A DNA stretch of 64,000 nt, taken from contig NCHN01000010.1 of the NCBI GenBank assembly GCA_002281875.1, forward strand, positions 1 to 64,000, given 5' to 3'. This document shows positions 36,035-44,851 of this stretch, in pieces. Origin of the DNA: Sphingobacteriia bacterium 24-36-13 (GTDB taxonomy: Bacteria > Bacteroidota > Bacteroidia > Chitinophagales > Chitinophagaceae). The stretch's first letter is position 1, and each line of letters opens with the position of its first letter. Made by a program: the position numbers and the translations under genes. Under the pieces are notes generated by a model. It saw nothing but the letters and a program-made list of their open reading frames with translations, was not told the origin of the DNA and did no database searches.

Positions 36035-36043
36035 TACAAAAAA

Positions 36044-36481
36044 ATGAATTGGGGATATAGAATTGTAGTGGCATTTGGATTGGGCGTAGCATTTATATTA
36101 TTTCTGGTATGGAAAACCATGCAAGTTGATATTGAAATGGTAGAGTCTAATTATTACGAAAAAGAAATGGCTTTTAATGGTAAGCTACAAGCTACTGCCA
36201 ATGCAAATGCGCTACCTACAAAGGTTAGTGTTGTGAAACAAGACCAGCAAATTATTTTAAAAATTGACTCAACTACAGCCGCTGCTATTACCAAGGCAGA
36301 AGTTCATTTTTATAATCCAGCATCAGAAAAATCGGATAGGAAATTGAACTTAATCGCATCCAATAATGGGGTTTATGTTTTTCCGGTTGCACAATTCAAT
36401 AAAGGAAAGTATATTGCTAAAATCAGTTTTACCAGTGCAGGTAAAAACTACTATGCCGAAGAAGTGATTTTTATTCCTTAA
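36044..36481 (+). CDS. ccoH: FixH-family cbb3 oxidase assembly protein (CcoH)
   Basis: A 145-residue protein with one N-terminal helix (about 5-22) and a periplasmic beta domain. VDIEMVESNYYEKEMAFNGK is the recognisable FixH block. It acts in late cbb3 assembly in other bacteria. Spacing to ccoG is 9 bases and to the next gene 2, so it is clearly within the operon. Confidence 0.86.
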   Translation: MNWGYRIVVAFGLGVAFILFLVWKTMQVDIEMVESNYYEKEMAFNGKLQATANANALPTKVSVVKQDQQIILKIDSTTAAAITKAEVHFYNPASEKSDRKLNLIASNNGVYVFPVAQFNKGKYIAKISFTSAGKNYYAEEVIFIP

Positions 36482-36483
36482 TT

Positions 36484-37194
36484 ATGGAAGTACTGCTGAT
36501 ATCTGCTTTTGTGCTGGGCTTTGGGGGCAGTGTTCATTGTATTGGTATGTGTGGTCCATTGGCTTTGTCTTTACCTTTCCAAGCTTTTAATGGTCTGTAC
36601 AAATGGCTGGCGGTATTCTTCTATAATATTGGAAGAGTAAGTACATATATTGGTATTGGTATTGCAGCTGGATTATTGGGTAGGGGAGTAAATTGGTTTG
36701 GGGTTACCCAAATTGTTTCAATTGTGCTTGGCCTTGTTATTGTTTTTTCGGTTTTATTACCCAGACTATTTCCACAAACAACACTGCCCTTTTTAAAAGG
36801 GTTTAAGCAATGGCAAATCAACGCCATGCAAAAAATCATGCAGAAACAATCTGCTGGTTGGATGTATATTTTTGGTTTGTTAAATGGACTCTTACCCTGC
36901 GGATTGGTTTATACTGCAGTAGCTGCTTCATTGGTTGCGCATAATATATATGAGTCGATGTTGTTTATGGGTTTCTTTGGTTTGGGCACCATACCTGCCA
37001 TGGTTTTATTGGTGGCTGCAGCACATAAATTACCCAACCAGATCCGTCAGCAATTTAGAAAGTTGGTACCTGTTTTTACTTTTATCATTGGCTGTTTATT
37101 GATACTCCGCGGATTAAATTTGGACATACCTTTTATTAGTCCCTATTTAAATGCAGCCATACAAGGAACGGATGCCATTCATTGTTCGCACTAA
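36484..37194 (+). CDS. SafE/DsbD-like membrane transporter of the cbb3 operon
   Basis: A 236-residue protein with about six helices of the TauE/SafE family in its short, DsbD-like form. GGSVHCIGMCGPLALSLP holds a Cys-x3-Cys motif in helix 1. NGLLPCGLVYTA has a Pro-Cys in helix 4, placed like the redox or metal cysteines of DsbD-type proteins. It is the last gene of the cco cluster, as in many Bacteroidota. A part in copper or thiol handling for the oxidase is inference. The family name of sulfite exporter is likely misleading here. Confidence 0.82.
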   Translation: MEVLLISAFVLGFGGSVHCIGMCGPLALSLPFQAFNGLYKWLAVFFYNIGRVSTYIGIGIAAGLLGRGVNWFGVTQIVSIVLGLVIVFSVLLPRLFPQTTLPFLKGFKQWQINAMQKIMQKQSAGWMYIFGLLNGLLPCGLVYTAVAASLVAHNIYESMLFMGFFGLGTIPAMVLLVAAAHKLPNQIRQQFRKLVPVFTFIIGCLLILRGLNLDIPFISPYLNAAIQGTDAIHCSH

Positions 37195-37224
37195 GCATTT
37201 TGAACGAACCAACCTAAATGGTCG

Positions 37225-37965
37225 TTATAGTTGTGCAACCCACATTTTTCTAGCTCCTTCCTTTCCCCAGTCTTTTAAGGCTTTGGATAATTCAGTAGTT
37301 AATTGTGTACGACCAATTTGTTTGCCTTTTTGTTTGACGTTTAGCTCCCCCACAGTGGGAGTTACTAATTCTAGCTTAGTAGCAAACCAAGTAGTATTCA
37401 ATCTTGGAACAGCTAATCCTAGTATCATTCCTGGGAGTCCACCAAAACTTTCTGGGCCAGCACTTACCGGAATTTGATCGGTATAAAAAGCAACCACATA
37501 AACTGAGTCGCAAATTTTGGTAACCGCTTTTCTGCATTCAAAGCCAGCAATTTCTCTTGTTTCTTCTGCAATTTTCCATTCCCATGTACGACTACTGTCT
37601 TTAATTAAATAAGTATTCTCAAACACTTCTTTTTGACTGATGGAAATACCTTTTTTAAAATCCTGCATGCTTACATCGGTATCAACGGGTTTGGTTCCCC
37701 ACATGTATTTATTATTGGGATTTTCTTTAGCTAATTTGAATACAGATTTGTCTGAAGTAAATTTAAGTTCATAAATATCTGATACAAATTTGGGTATCTG
37801 TTTGAGTATTTCTACATTCCACATATTTTCCCCTTCGTCTAAAATGGGTGCATGTTGGTTTACCCTTTTTTCAAACTCTATTCTGCCAGATTGTATGAAT
37901 TGTACTTGTGCATTTAAATAAGTGCTACAAAATAAAATTGTGCAAATGATGATTGTCTTTTTCAT
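37225..37965 (-). CDS. GLPGLI-family secreted protein
   Basis: A 246-residue secreted protein with a signal peptide (MKKTIIICTILFCSTYLNAQ). The family mark GGLPGMILGL lies in the C-terminal half, preceded by IPVSAGPESF. The family is specific to Bacteroidota, often linked to TonB-type barrels, and has no known function. An earlier ATG at 37992 is in frame, but the one at 37965 gives a proper signal peptide and no overlap with the barrel gene. It likely shares a transcript with that gene. Confidence 0.88.
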   Translation of the reverse strand: MKKTIIICTILFCSTYLNAQVQFIQSGRIEFEKRVNQHAPILDEGENMWNVEILKQIPKFVSDIYELKFTSDKSVFKLAKENPNNKYMWGTKPVDTDVSMQDFKKGISISQKEVFENTYLIKDSSRTWEWKIAEETREIAGFECRKAVTKICDSVYVVAFYTDQIPVSAGPESFGGLPGMILGLAVPRLNTTWFATKLELVTPTVGELNVKQKGKQIGRTQLTTELSKALKDWGKEGARKMWVAQL

Positions 37966-37966
37966 A

Positions 37967-40741
37967 TTAAAATCCTTCATTAGGTTTTCCATTTTTGCTA
38001 AAATTCCAAATTAAAGAAAATAAGAAATAGCGTTGAATGGTTTGGTTAGTTGTTTCAGTAATAAAGTTGCTAGATGCATTTCTGTTGATGCCCAAGTTTT
38101 GGTTAAATAAGTCGTTAACCGAAGCTTTGATTTCCCATTGGTCATTCTTAGAAATTACTTTTCTTGCAGAGGCATTAACAATATATACATCTCTTTGGTC
38201 GGCAAATACCGCTGTCTTTTCGTAAATATTGGCATTTAAATCAAAGTCGATATAGGTCTTGATTTTTTTCAACTTAAACTGCAGATTCGCGTAGGCATTA
38301 TAAGACCAGAACTTAGTACTGATATCTGGACGTATAGAAGTAGTGGAGTTATTGCGAACCGCGCTTCCATAAGCATAGAAATTAATCCATTTATCTCCCC
38401 AGTACCCCATGTTTATACTAAAGTCAGTGGATCTATTTTTAGTGATATTATCAATCCCGTTTACTCTGTTTGCAAATTGGTTAATTCTAGGACCAATATC
38501 AAGCCCAACATTAAATGATGGAATTATTTCAAAACCATAACCCACTCTTCCACTTAAACTATAATTACCTGCTACGTTAATGGCTTGGTTGATTCTTCTA
38601 CCTTGGTTGTCTACAAAACTTGAGTTGGAAATGGCATTTTCCGTTTTAGAAAAATTGACATTAAAGCTGATTCTTCTGCTTTTTAAAACCTTGTAATCTG
38701 AACCTCCCAAATTAAATTGATGTACAAATGATTGTTTCAAGTTCGGATTACCAATGGTTAAATTGAGTGGGTCAATATTATCTATAATAGGTTGTATTTG
38801 TGAAAGGGATGGGTTCCTGGTTGACCCATTGTAAGAAAAATTAAATCTTCGTTGCTGTTTCGGAGTATAATTGAAAGTAACAGCAGGAATAAAGTTGTTG
38901 AATACAACATTACGGTCTGTTTTTTTCACTAAATCATTTAAACGATAATTCACTGTTCCCAAACCTGTACCAATAGAGAAATTAAATTTCTTTACATTGT
39001 ATCGAATATTCACACTTCCATTGTGTCCGGTGGTATTGAATATAAAATGGTTACTTAACGTGTCTACCAAGTTCTCATATTTATTATTGGCAGTGTTTTT
39101 AGCAAAAGTATTACGCTCCGCATCGTTTCTACTAACACTTAATTTATAGTTCATCACTACGAAAGTGTTTTTCCAAAGTGGCTCAGTATAATTAATGGTA
39201 GAATTAATGGTAGTAGCTATTTGCTTATTAGATTTTTGCTGATCAACATTATCTCTCCTAACTAAATTTCCAAAAGCGTCATAGAAAGTATTGTCTGCAG
39301 TTAAAAATCCATCATCGGCTCTATCGTTATAATTGATTTCATTGTTCCAAGAAATGGTACGACCCGTTTTCTTAAACCTTTTACGATAAAAAATAGTCGA
39401 GTTCATGGTTTTATTTTCGTCTACCGTAGATGTAAGTCGGTTACTTTGATTTAATAAGATACTATCACTGGTGATGGTACGTCCTGAATAATTAGAAGCA
39501 TTATTGCTATTTACAATAGAGCCTCTTGCAGTAATTTTTAATGAACTACTTGAATCAATCTGCCACTCATACGTGCTGGTCAGTTTATTTCTTTTTCTAC
39601 TGCTAACTTGATCTTGTATACTAGTACTAATAAGATCTGCTCCGGGTAGAATATTTTGGGTTTTATTAGAATTGATGCCACTAACATCCAATTGATTGAA
39701 CTGGTAGGTATTGTTGGAGTTATGCTTGTCTTTGTTCCATTTATTACTAAAATGTAATCCACCCGTAATTGAACGTGGGAAACCAGTACCCCAACTAAAC
39801 TCATCCCCTGAACTCCACATCATAATGCCACCATCATCTGTCATTTCAGTGGTCATATTGGAATTGCCACCATAGTTTTGGTTTTCATTCCAATTCAACG
39901 ATTCAAATTTGGTATTGTCAGTAGTAAGGTATCCGGAGATTTTTCTCTTGCCTTTGAATGAGTTGGCTAATAATTTGCCATACCCATATTTATCAAAATC
40001 GCCACCAGCTTCCGCTTTACCGAAATAGCCCTTCTTTTTGTCTTCTTTTAAAGTAAGGTTCAGGGTCTTTATTTTTTGGCCATCATCTATTCCTGTAAAA
40101 ACAGCTTGGTCACTTTTTTTATCGAAAGACTGCACTTTATCAACTGCATCTGCTCTTAAATTTTTTGTAACAACTGCTGGGTCATCACTAAAGAACTCTT
40201 CTCCGTCCACCAATACTTTTTGTACTCTTTCCCCTTGTGCAGTAATTTCTCCTTTGCTGTTTACTTGAATGCCGGGCATTTTGCGCAACAATTCTTGCAC
40301 ATCTGCATTGGCGCTTACTTTAAAACTGTCTGCTTTGTATTCTGTGGTGTCTCCCTTCATGCGGATAGACCCAATGGTTTGTTTTACTATTACTTCTTGT
40401 AATAAGGTGGCTTTGGTTATCACAGGAACTTTACCTAAATCGGTTACTGATCCCTCCGTTACCGAAATAATATCTACATAATCTGCGTAACTAGGAAATG
40501 TGACCATCACAATATATTTACCCGCACTTATATTAGGTAAATTAAAGCTGCCCTCTTTATTGGTCCTGGTAAATTTTACTAAAACGGAGTCTTTAGCTCT
40601 TAATACAGATACTACTGCATTCGTTAAATTTTGTTTGTTTAAAGTGTCTGTTACTAAACCTTTCACAGATCCATTTTGCTGGGCAAAACTTGTTGAAATA
40701 CCTGCTATTAAACATAGCAGTATTAGCGTTAGTCTGGTCAT
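37967..40741 (-). CDS. TonB-receptor-like outer-membrane beta-barrel protein
   Basis: A large outer-membrane protein of about 924 residues. Signal peptide ends near SFAQQ. A carboxypeptidase-regulatory domain follows (GSVKGLVTDTLNKQNLTNAVVSVLRAK-like), then a plug-like region with VQELLRKMPGIQVNSKG and VQKVLVDGEEFF, and a long barrel with alternating aromatic residues. Proteins of this type often lack a TonB box and act together with GLPGLI partners. The frame is open to 40804, but the ATG at 40741 gives the signal peptide. The transported ligand is unknown. Confidence 0.87.
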   Translation of the reverse strand: MTRLTLILLCLIAGISTSFAQQNGSVKGLVTDTLNKQNLTNAVVSVLRAKDSVLVKFTRTNKEGSFNLPNISAGKYIVMVTFPSYADYVDIISVTEGSVTDLGKVPVITKATLLQEVIVKQTIGSIRMKGDTTEYKADSFKVSANADVQELLRKMPGIQVNSKGEITAQGERVQKVLVDGEEFFSDDPAVVTKNLRADAVDKVQSFDKKSDQAVFTGIDDGQKIKTLNLTLKEDKKKGYFGKAEAGGDFDKYGYGKLLANSFKGKRKISGYLTTDNTKFESLNWNENQNYGGNSNMTTEMTDDGGIMMWSSGDEFSWGTGFPRSITGGLHFSNKWNKDKHNSNNTYQFNQLDVSGINSNKTQNILPGADLISTSIQDQVSSRKRNKLTSTYEWQIDSSSSLKITARGSIVNSNNASNYSGRTITSDSILLNQSNRLTSTVDENKTMNSTIFYRKRFKKTGRTISWNNEINYNDRADDGFLTADNTFYDAFGNLVRRDNVDQQKSNKQIATTINSTINYTEPLWKNTFVVMNYKLSVSRNDAERNTFAKNTANNKYENLVDTLSNHFIFNTTGHNGSVNIRYNVKKFNFSIGTGLGTVNYRLNDLVKKTDRNVVFNNFIPAVTFNYTPKQQRRFNFSYNGSTRNPSLSQIQPIIDNIDPLNLTIGNPNLKQSFVHQFNLGGSDYKVLKSRRISFNVNFSKTENAISNSSFVDNQGRRINQAINVAGNYSLSGRVGYGFEIIPSFNVGLDIGPRINQFANRVNGIDNITKNRSTDFSINMGYWGDKWINFYAYGSAVRNNSTTSIRPDISTKFWSYNAYANLQFKLKKIKTYIDFDLNANIYEKTAVFADQRDVYIVNASARKVISKNDQWEIKASVNDLFNQNLGINRNASSNFITETTNQTIQRYFLFSLIWNFSKNGKPNEGF

Positions 40742-40845
40742 AAATGCAGTTGAATTCGTCTTTAGATGAATTTTGTTGTAAATTCCATAAATGTTCATGA
40801 ACAATTTTTACCGTTCATACTTTTTTCAGTTAATAAAATCATAAT

Positions 40846-42840
40846 ATGTCCGGTGTAACATCAAGAAACAAGAAAACGATAAAAGTTGTAAAGGCTCAAG
40901 AAAAAAAATATGAAGACATACATTTTGTTGATACACAACAAGCTGTGTGGAATTATTCATTGTTTACAGAAGAAGCTGTGCGCAATTTTCAAAATGGTAC
41001 ACACTATAGTTTATATGAGTACTTTGGAAACAAACAAATTGAAGTTTTAGAAACGAAAGGAACATATTTTGCTGTGTGGGCACCCAATGCCACTTATATT
41101 TCAGTAACAGGTTATTTTAATAATTGGGACAAAACCAGTCATCCACTAAAAGTACGATTAGACAACTCAGGAATTTGGGAGGGCTTTATTCCAAATGTAT
41201 TAGAAGGAGAAGCTTACAAATACCATATTCATGGATTCAATGGAATTAAATTAGATAAGGGAGATCCCTTTGCACATTTTTGGGAGAAGCGACCATTTAC
41301 GGCATCCATTACTTGGCAAACCAATTATGAATGGAAGGACCAAGAATGGATGAAAAATAGGAAGACCAAGAATTCATTAAAGAGTCCTTACAGTGTATAT
41401 GAAGTGCACTTAGCTAGTTGGATGCGACCAGATAAAAACGATGAAGAGTCTTACAATACTTATGAGCAAATAGCAGAGCGAATGGTTCCTTATGTGAAGG
41501 AAATGGGTTTCACGCATGTAGAGTTTATGCCTGTGATGGAACATCCATTTGATGGGAGTTGGGGCTACCAAGGCACGGGCTATTTTGCGCCTACGTCGCG
41601 GTTTGGATCCCCGCAGGGATATGCGTATTTAGTAGATGCATTTCACCAAGCAGGCATTGGTGTGATACTCGATTGGGTACCTTCTCATTTTCCGTATGAT
41701 GCACACGGATTGTTCATGTTTGATGGAACGCATACGTATGAATATGCAGATATGCGTAAAGGCTATCACCCAGATTGGAACTCTTATATTTTCAATTATA
41801 AAAGAGGAGAAGTAAAATCTTTTTTGATCAGTAGTGCGCGTTTTTGGTGTGATCAGTTTCATACCGATGGCATTCGCGTAGACGCAGTGAGTTCTATGTT
41901 ACGGTTGGATTATAGCCGCGGCCAAGGTCAGTGGGAGCCGAATGAATACGGAGGTAATGGTAATTTAGAAGCCATTGATTTTATCAGAGATTTGAATGAA
42001 ACACTCTACAGAGACTTCCCAGATATTCAAACCATTGCAGAAGAAGCCACCGATTGGCCAAAGATTAGTAAACCTACTTTTGAAGGAGGGCTTGGATTTG
42101 GTATGAAATGGATGATGGGTTGGATGCACGATACATTGGACTATTATAAAATGGATCCAATTTTCAGGCAGTTTCATCAAGATAAATTCTCCTTTAGTAT
42201 GATGTATTACTATGATGAGAATTTTATGTTGCCCTTAAGTCATGATGAAGTGGTGCATGGCAAGAGCCCCATGCTGTATAAAATGCCAGGAGATGAATGG
42301 CAAAAATTTGCGAACCTGCGGATACTCTATACCTATATGTTTACCCATCCAGGAGCCAAATTATTATTCATGGGGAATGAATTTGGTGCAACCAATGAAT
42401 GGAATTATAAAAGCGAATTACAATGGGATTTATTGCAACATCCCAGTCATGGCGGCATGAAATATTGTGTACAACAACTCAATAAGTTATACCAATCTGA
42501 ACCTGCTTTGTACGAAAAACAGTTTGAACCAGGCGGTTTTGAATGGGTTGATTTAAACCACCGCAGTGATTCGGTGATGGTATACAAGCGCAAGGGCAAA
42601 AAAGAAAAAGATGATGTGATTGTGATTTTAAATGTAACACCTGTTGTAAGGCATGATTGGGAAATTTACTTGCATGGAAAAGGAAAATGGGCTGAAATAT
42701 TTAATAGCGATAGTAAGGAGTTCTGGGGTACCGGCGACGTGTATAATCCAACCATACAGAGCAAATTGGTAGACAAAGCTTCTAAATGTTACCAGTTAAA
42801 AGTGCATCTACCGGCATTAGGAGCTGTTGTATTGCGATAA
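40846..42840 (+). CDS. glgB: 1,4-alpha-glucan branching enzyme
   Basis: Forms alpha-1,6 branches in glycogen. An N-terminal CBM48 domain (about 55-155, with GTYFAVWAPNATYISVTGYF) precedes the GH13 barrel. Nucleophile Asp346 is in DGIRVDAVSS, the acid is in the AEEATDWP segment (399/400), and LSHDEVVHG holds the transition-state Asp. The C-terminal beta domain is complete. Length of 664 is normal. It lies about 17 kb from glgA and glgC and stands alone. Confidence 0.96.
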   Translation: MSGVTSRNKKTIKVVKAQEKKYEDIHFVDTQQAVWNYSLFTEEAVRNFQNGTHYSLYEYFGNKQIEVLETKGTYFAVWAPNATYISVTGYFNNWDKTSHPLKVRLDNSGIWEGFIPNVLEGEAYKYHIHGFNGIKLDKGDPFAHFWEKRPFTASITWQTNYEWKDQEWMKNRKTKNSLKSPYSVYEVHLASWMRPDKNDEESYNTYEQIAERMVPYVKEMGFTHVEFMPVMEHPFDGSWGYQGTGYFAPTSRFGSPQGYAYLVDAFHQAGIGVILDWVPSHFPYDAHGLFMFDGTHTYEYADMRKGYHPDWNSYIFNYKRGEVKSFLISSARFWCDQFHTDGIRVDAVSSMLRLDYSRGQGQWEPNEYGGNGNLEAIDFIRDLNETLYRDFPDIQTIAEEATDWPKISKPTFEGGLGFGMKWMMGWMHDTLDYYKMDPIFRQFHQDKFSFSMMYYYDENFMLPLSHDEVVHGKSPMLYKMPGDEWQKFANLRILYTYMFTHPGAKLLFMGNEFGATNEWNYKSELQWDLLQHPSHGGMKYCVQQLNKLYQSEPALYEKQFEPGGFEWVDLNHRSDSVMVYKRKGKKEKDDVIVILNVTPVVRHDWEIYLHGKGKWAEIFNSDSKEFWGTGDVYNPTIQSKLVDKASKCYQLKVHLPALGAVVLR

Positions 42841-42871
42841 AGAATGATGAACGGTTGTAACATTCTTTTTT
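42839..42871 (+). terminator. Weak terminator overlapping the glgB stop
   Basis: AT-rich stem AAAGAATG / CATTCTTT (42839-42846 and 42861-42868) with a 14-base loop, ending in a run of T residues. Stability is low, so this is tentative. Confidence 0.35.
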
Positions 42872-42898
42872 GTATTTCGTTTAACACAAAAAACAAAT

Positions 42899-43552
42899 AT
42901 GAAAAAGATACTACTGCTTGCTTCTATTATTCTTCTTTCAATGGGCGCTTATGCTCAAAAAACAGTTGCCGAGTCCAATGCACAAAAAAGATCTGTAAAG
43001 TCTTTCCATAGTATTGACGTATCGTCAGGAATTAAAGTGTTGCTTACACAAAGCGATAAAGAAGAATTGGCTGTTGCTGCAGGCGATCCTGCTTATTTAG
43101 AATACATTGAAACTACAGTAAAAGACGGTGTACTAAAAATTACCCGTGACCAAGATTGGAAGTTTTGGAACCAATGGAAGAATTGGAAAGTGACTGTGTA
43201 TTTGTCTTATAAAGATTTGAAGTTGATCAAAGCCAATAGTGGTGCGCATATCAGCGGATCCGATTTAAGTTTTAATAACTTAGAAGTTAAAATGAGTAGC
43301 GGTGCATTTGCAGAGCTTTCAGGAAATGTGAACGCCCTTAGTGTAGATGCAAGCAGTGGTGCCATGTTTAAAGGATATGAATTGTCTGCTAAAACGGTTG
43401 AAGGCGAGAGTTCTAGCGGCGGTGGTGTACAAGTAAATGTTTCAAAGGAATTGAATGCAAAAGCCAGCAGTGGAGGTTCTATCCGATACAAAGGCGAAGG
43501 CTTAATTCGTGATATTAAAGTGGGTAGTGGCGGAACGGTTAGGAGATTTTAA
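42899..43552 (+). CDS. Secreted head-GIN-domain protein (DUF2807)
   Basis: A 217-residue secreted protein (signal peptide to about GAYAQ, residue 20) of the putative auto-transporter adhesin head GIN family. The fold is a repetitive beta helix rich in S, G and small residues: SGIKVLLTQSDKE, SSGAFAELSG, ASSGAMFKG, SSSGGGVQVNV and ASSGGSIRYKG repeat about every 20 residues. No transporter domain is attached. Function is not established. It converges on the histidine kinase gene with a 2-base gap. Confidence 0.87.
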   Translation: MKKILLLASIILLSMGAYAQKTVAESNAQKRSVKSFHSIDVSSGIKVLLTQSDKEELAVAAGDPAYLEYIETTVKDGVLKITRDQDWKFWNQWKNWKVTVYLSYKDLKLIKANSGAHISGSDLSFNNLEVKMSSGAFAELSGNVNALSVDASSGAMFKGYELSAKTVEGESSSGGGVQVNVSKELNAKASSGGSIRYKGEGLIRDIKVGSGGTVRRF

Positions 43553-43554
43553 GA

Positions 43555-44712
43555 TTATAAGGGGAGCTGTATGCAGAATACGGTTCCCTTTCCTAGTTCA
43601 CTGGATTGAACAAATAATTGTCCGTTGTGGTATTGCTCTATGATGCGCTTGCTTAACGATAAGCCAATTCCCCAGCCTCTTTTTTTTGTAGTAAAGCCGG
43701 GCTGAAATACTTTTCTCCATTGACTATTCGGGATTCCCTTTCCACTGTCTTTTACTAGAATATTAAGTTGATTGTTTTCTTGACTCATGGTTATTTGAAT
43801 ACTGCCTTTGCCATCCATGGCATCGAGTGCATTCTTCAATAAATTTTCTAATACCCAATCAAAGAGTGTAGGGGAGAGTAAACATTGTAGATTTTCTACA
43901 CTTTCACCGTTCAATTGAAAATGCACCTGCTCGCTGCTTCTTTTTTTCATGTAATCCATGGCCGTTTTTATTCGGTCATATGGATTGCTTAATTCGGTTT
44001 TGGGAGTGCTGCCTATTTTACCAAATCGATCGGTGATGAGTTGTAAACGATTGACGTCTTTGGCAATTTCATTCGCAATTTCTTTGCTGTCTGTTTTCTC
44101 TTTTAAGATTTCTAACCAACCTTCTAAACTACTCACGGGTGTGCCTAATTGATGGGCCGTTTCCTTCGCCATGGAAGCCCACAGCTGGTTCTGGCCGCTT
44201 TTATAGCGTGTGCGTAAAGAGTAAATTACAATCAACACAAACATGATTACCAACATCAATTGAACAATGGGGTACCATTTGGCTTCTCTTAATAATTTAC
44301 TTTGTCCATAATAATATCGGATAGTAGTGGAGTCGCTTGCTTTTAATTTTACTTCAATAGGTGTTTTGCTGTATAGTTTAAATTCTTGTAGACGCTGCCC
44401 TAAATAATTGGAGTCTGCGGTTATTTTTGATTCATCAATATTTACATAGTTCCCGGTTGGTTGGTCCTTTTCATTGGTTTCAATGATGGGGATGCTTTTA
44501 TTTTCTGTAATAATTTTTGAAGCTAAATTGATGGATACAGAATCTGTTGAATTAAGGATGGTTCTTTCTGCTTCTACCCATGACTCTACCGCTGCTCTTT
44601 CTTTATTGGCTATTTGTTGTGCAATGTATTGAGAGTAGACAATAGTGCCACTTACAATTAGAATGGCCATTAACAATATTGCGTTGGTAAAATTGAACCA
44701 GCTCTTTAACAT
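43555..44712 (-). CDS. Sensor histidine kinase, orphan
   Basis: Two-component sensor with an N-terminal helix (about 8-28), a periplasmic region of about 100 residues and a second helix (LMLVIMFVLIVIYSL). The phosphorylated His is probably in KETAHQLGTPVSSLEGW. The ATPase domain shows NLLKNALDAMDGKG (N box), KDSGKGIP (G1) and RGWGIGLSLSKRII (G2). It may start at 44727 or 44712; the latter gives MLKSWFNF. No response regulator lies next to it, so its target is elsewhere. Confidence 0.88.
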   Translation of the reverse strand: MLKSWFNFTNAILLMAILIVSGTIVYSQYIAQQIANKERAAVESWVEAERTILNSTDSVSINLASKIITENKSIPIIETNEKDQPTGNYVNIDESKITADSNYLGQRLQEFKLYSKTPIEVKLKASDSTTIRYYYGQSKLLREAKWYPIVQLMLVIMFVLIVIYSLRTRYKSGQNQLWASMAKETAHQLGTPVSSLEGWLEILKEKTDSKEIANEIAKDVNRLQLITDRFGKIGSTPKTELSNPYDRIKTAMDYMKKRSSEQVHFQLNGESVENLQCLLSPTLFDWVLENLLKNALDAMDGKGSIQITMSQENNQLNILVKDSGKGIPNSQWRKVFQPGFTTKKRGWGIGLSLSKRIIEQYHNGQLFVQSSELGKGTVFCIQLPL

Positions 44713-44775
44713 GCTACTAAAATACACTTTTGATTGAGTAGTTTACCACTATTGCCTAAAATGTGATTGGTCCCC

Positions 44776-44813
44776 AAAAAAGAAACCGCCCCATTTGTTT
44801 GGAGCGGTTCTTT
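44776..44813 (-). terminator. Terminator of the coiled-coil membrane protein gene
   Basis: On the minus strand, AAAGAACCGCTCC pairs with GGGGCGGTTTCTTT around a short loop, with one bulged base, and is followed by TTTTTT. It lies 31 bases after the stop at 44844 and upstream of the histidine kinase gene. Confidence 0.72.
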
Positions 44814-44831
44814 ACACGATTGCTTGCTAAA

Positions 44832-44851
44832 CTAACTAACTAACTAACTAA
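44832..44851. repeat. Five tandem CTAA tetranucleotides at a gene end
   Basis: CTAA repeats five times without error, with one more copy at 44827-44830 separated by a single A. On the minus strand this is TTAG repeated, which begins at the stop codon at 44844 and puts TAG stops in all three frames. Confidence 0.85.

Noticed and set aside
40038-40769. Several plus-strand frames inside the barrel gene
   Set aside because: They lie opposite a continuous 924-codon gene with signal peptide and recognisable domains.
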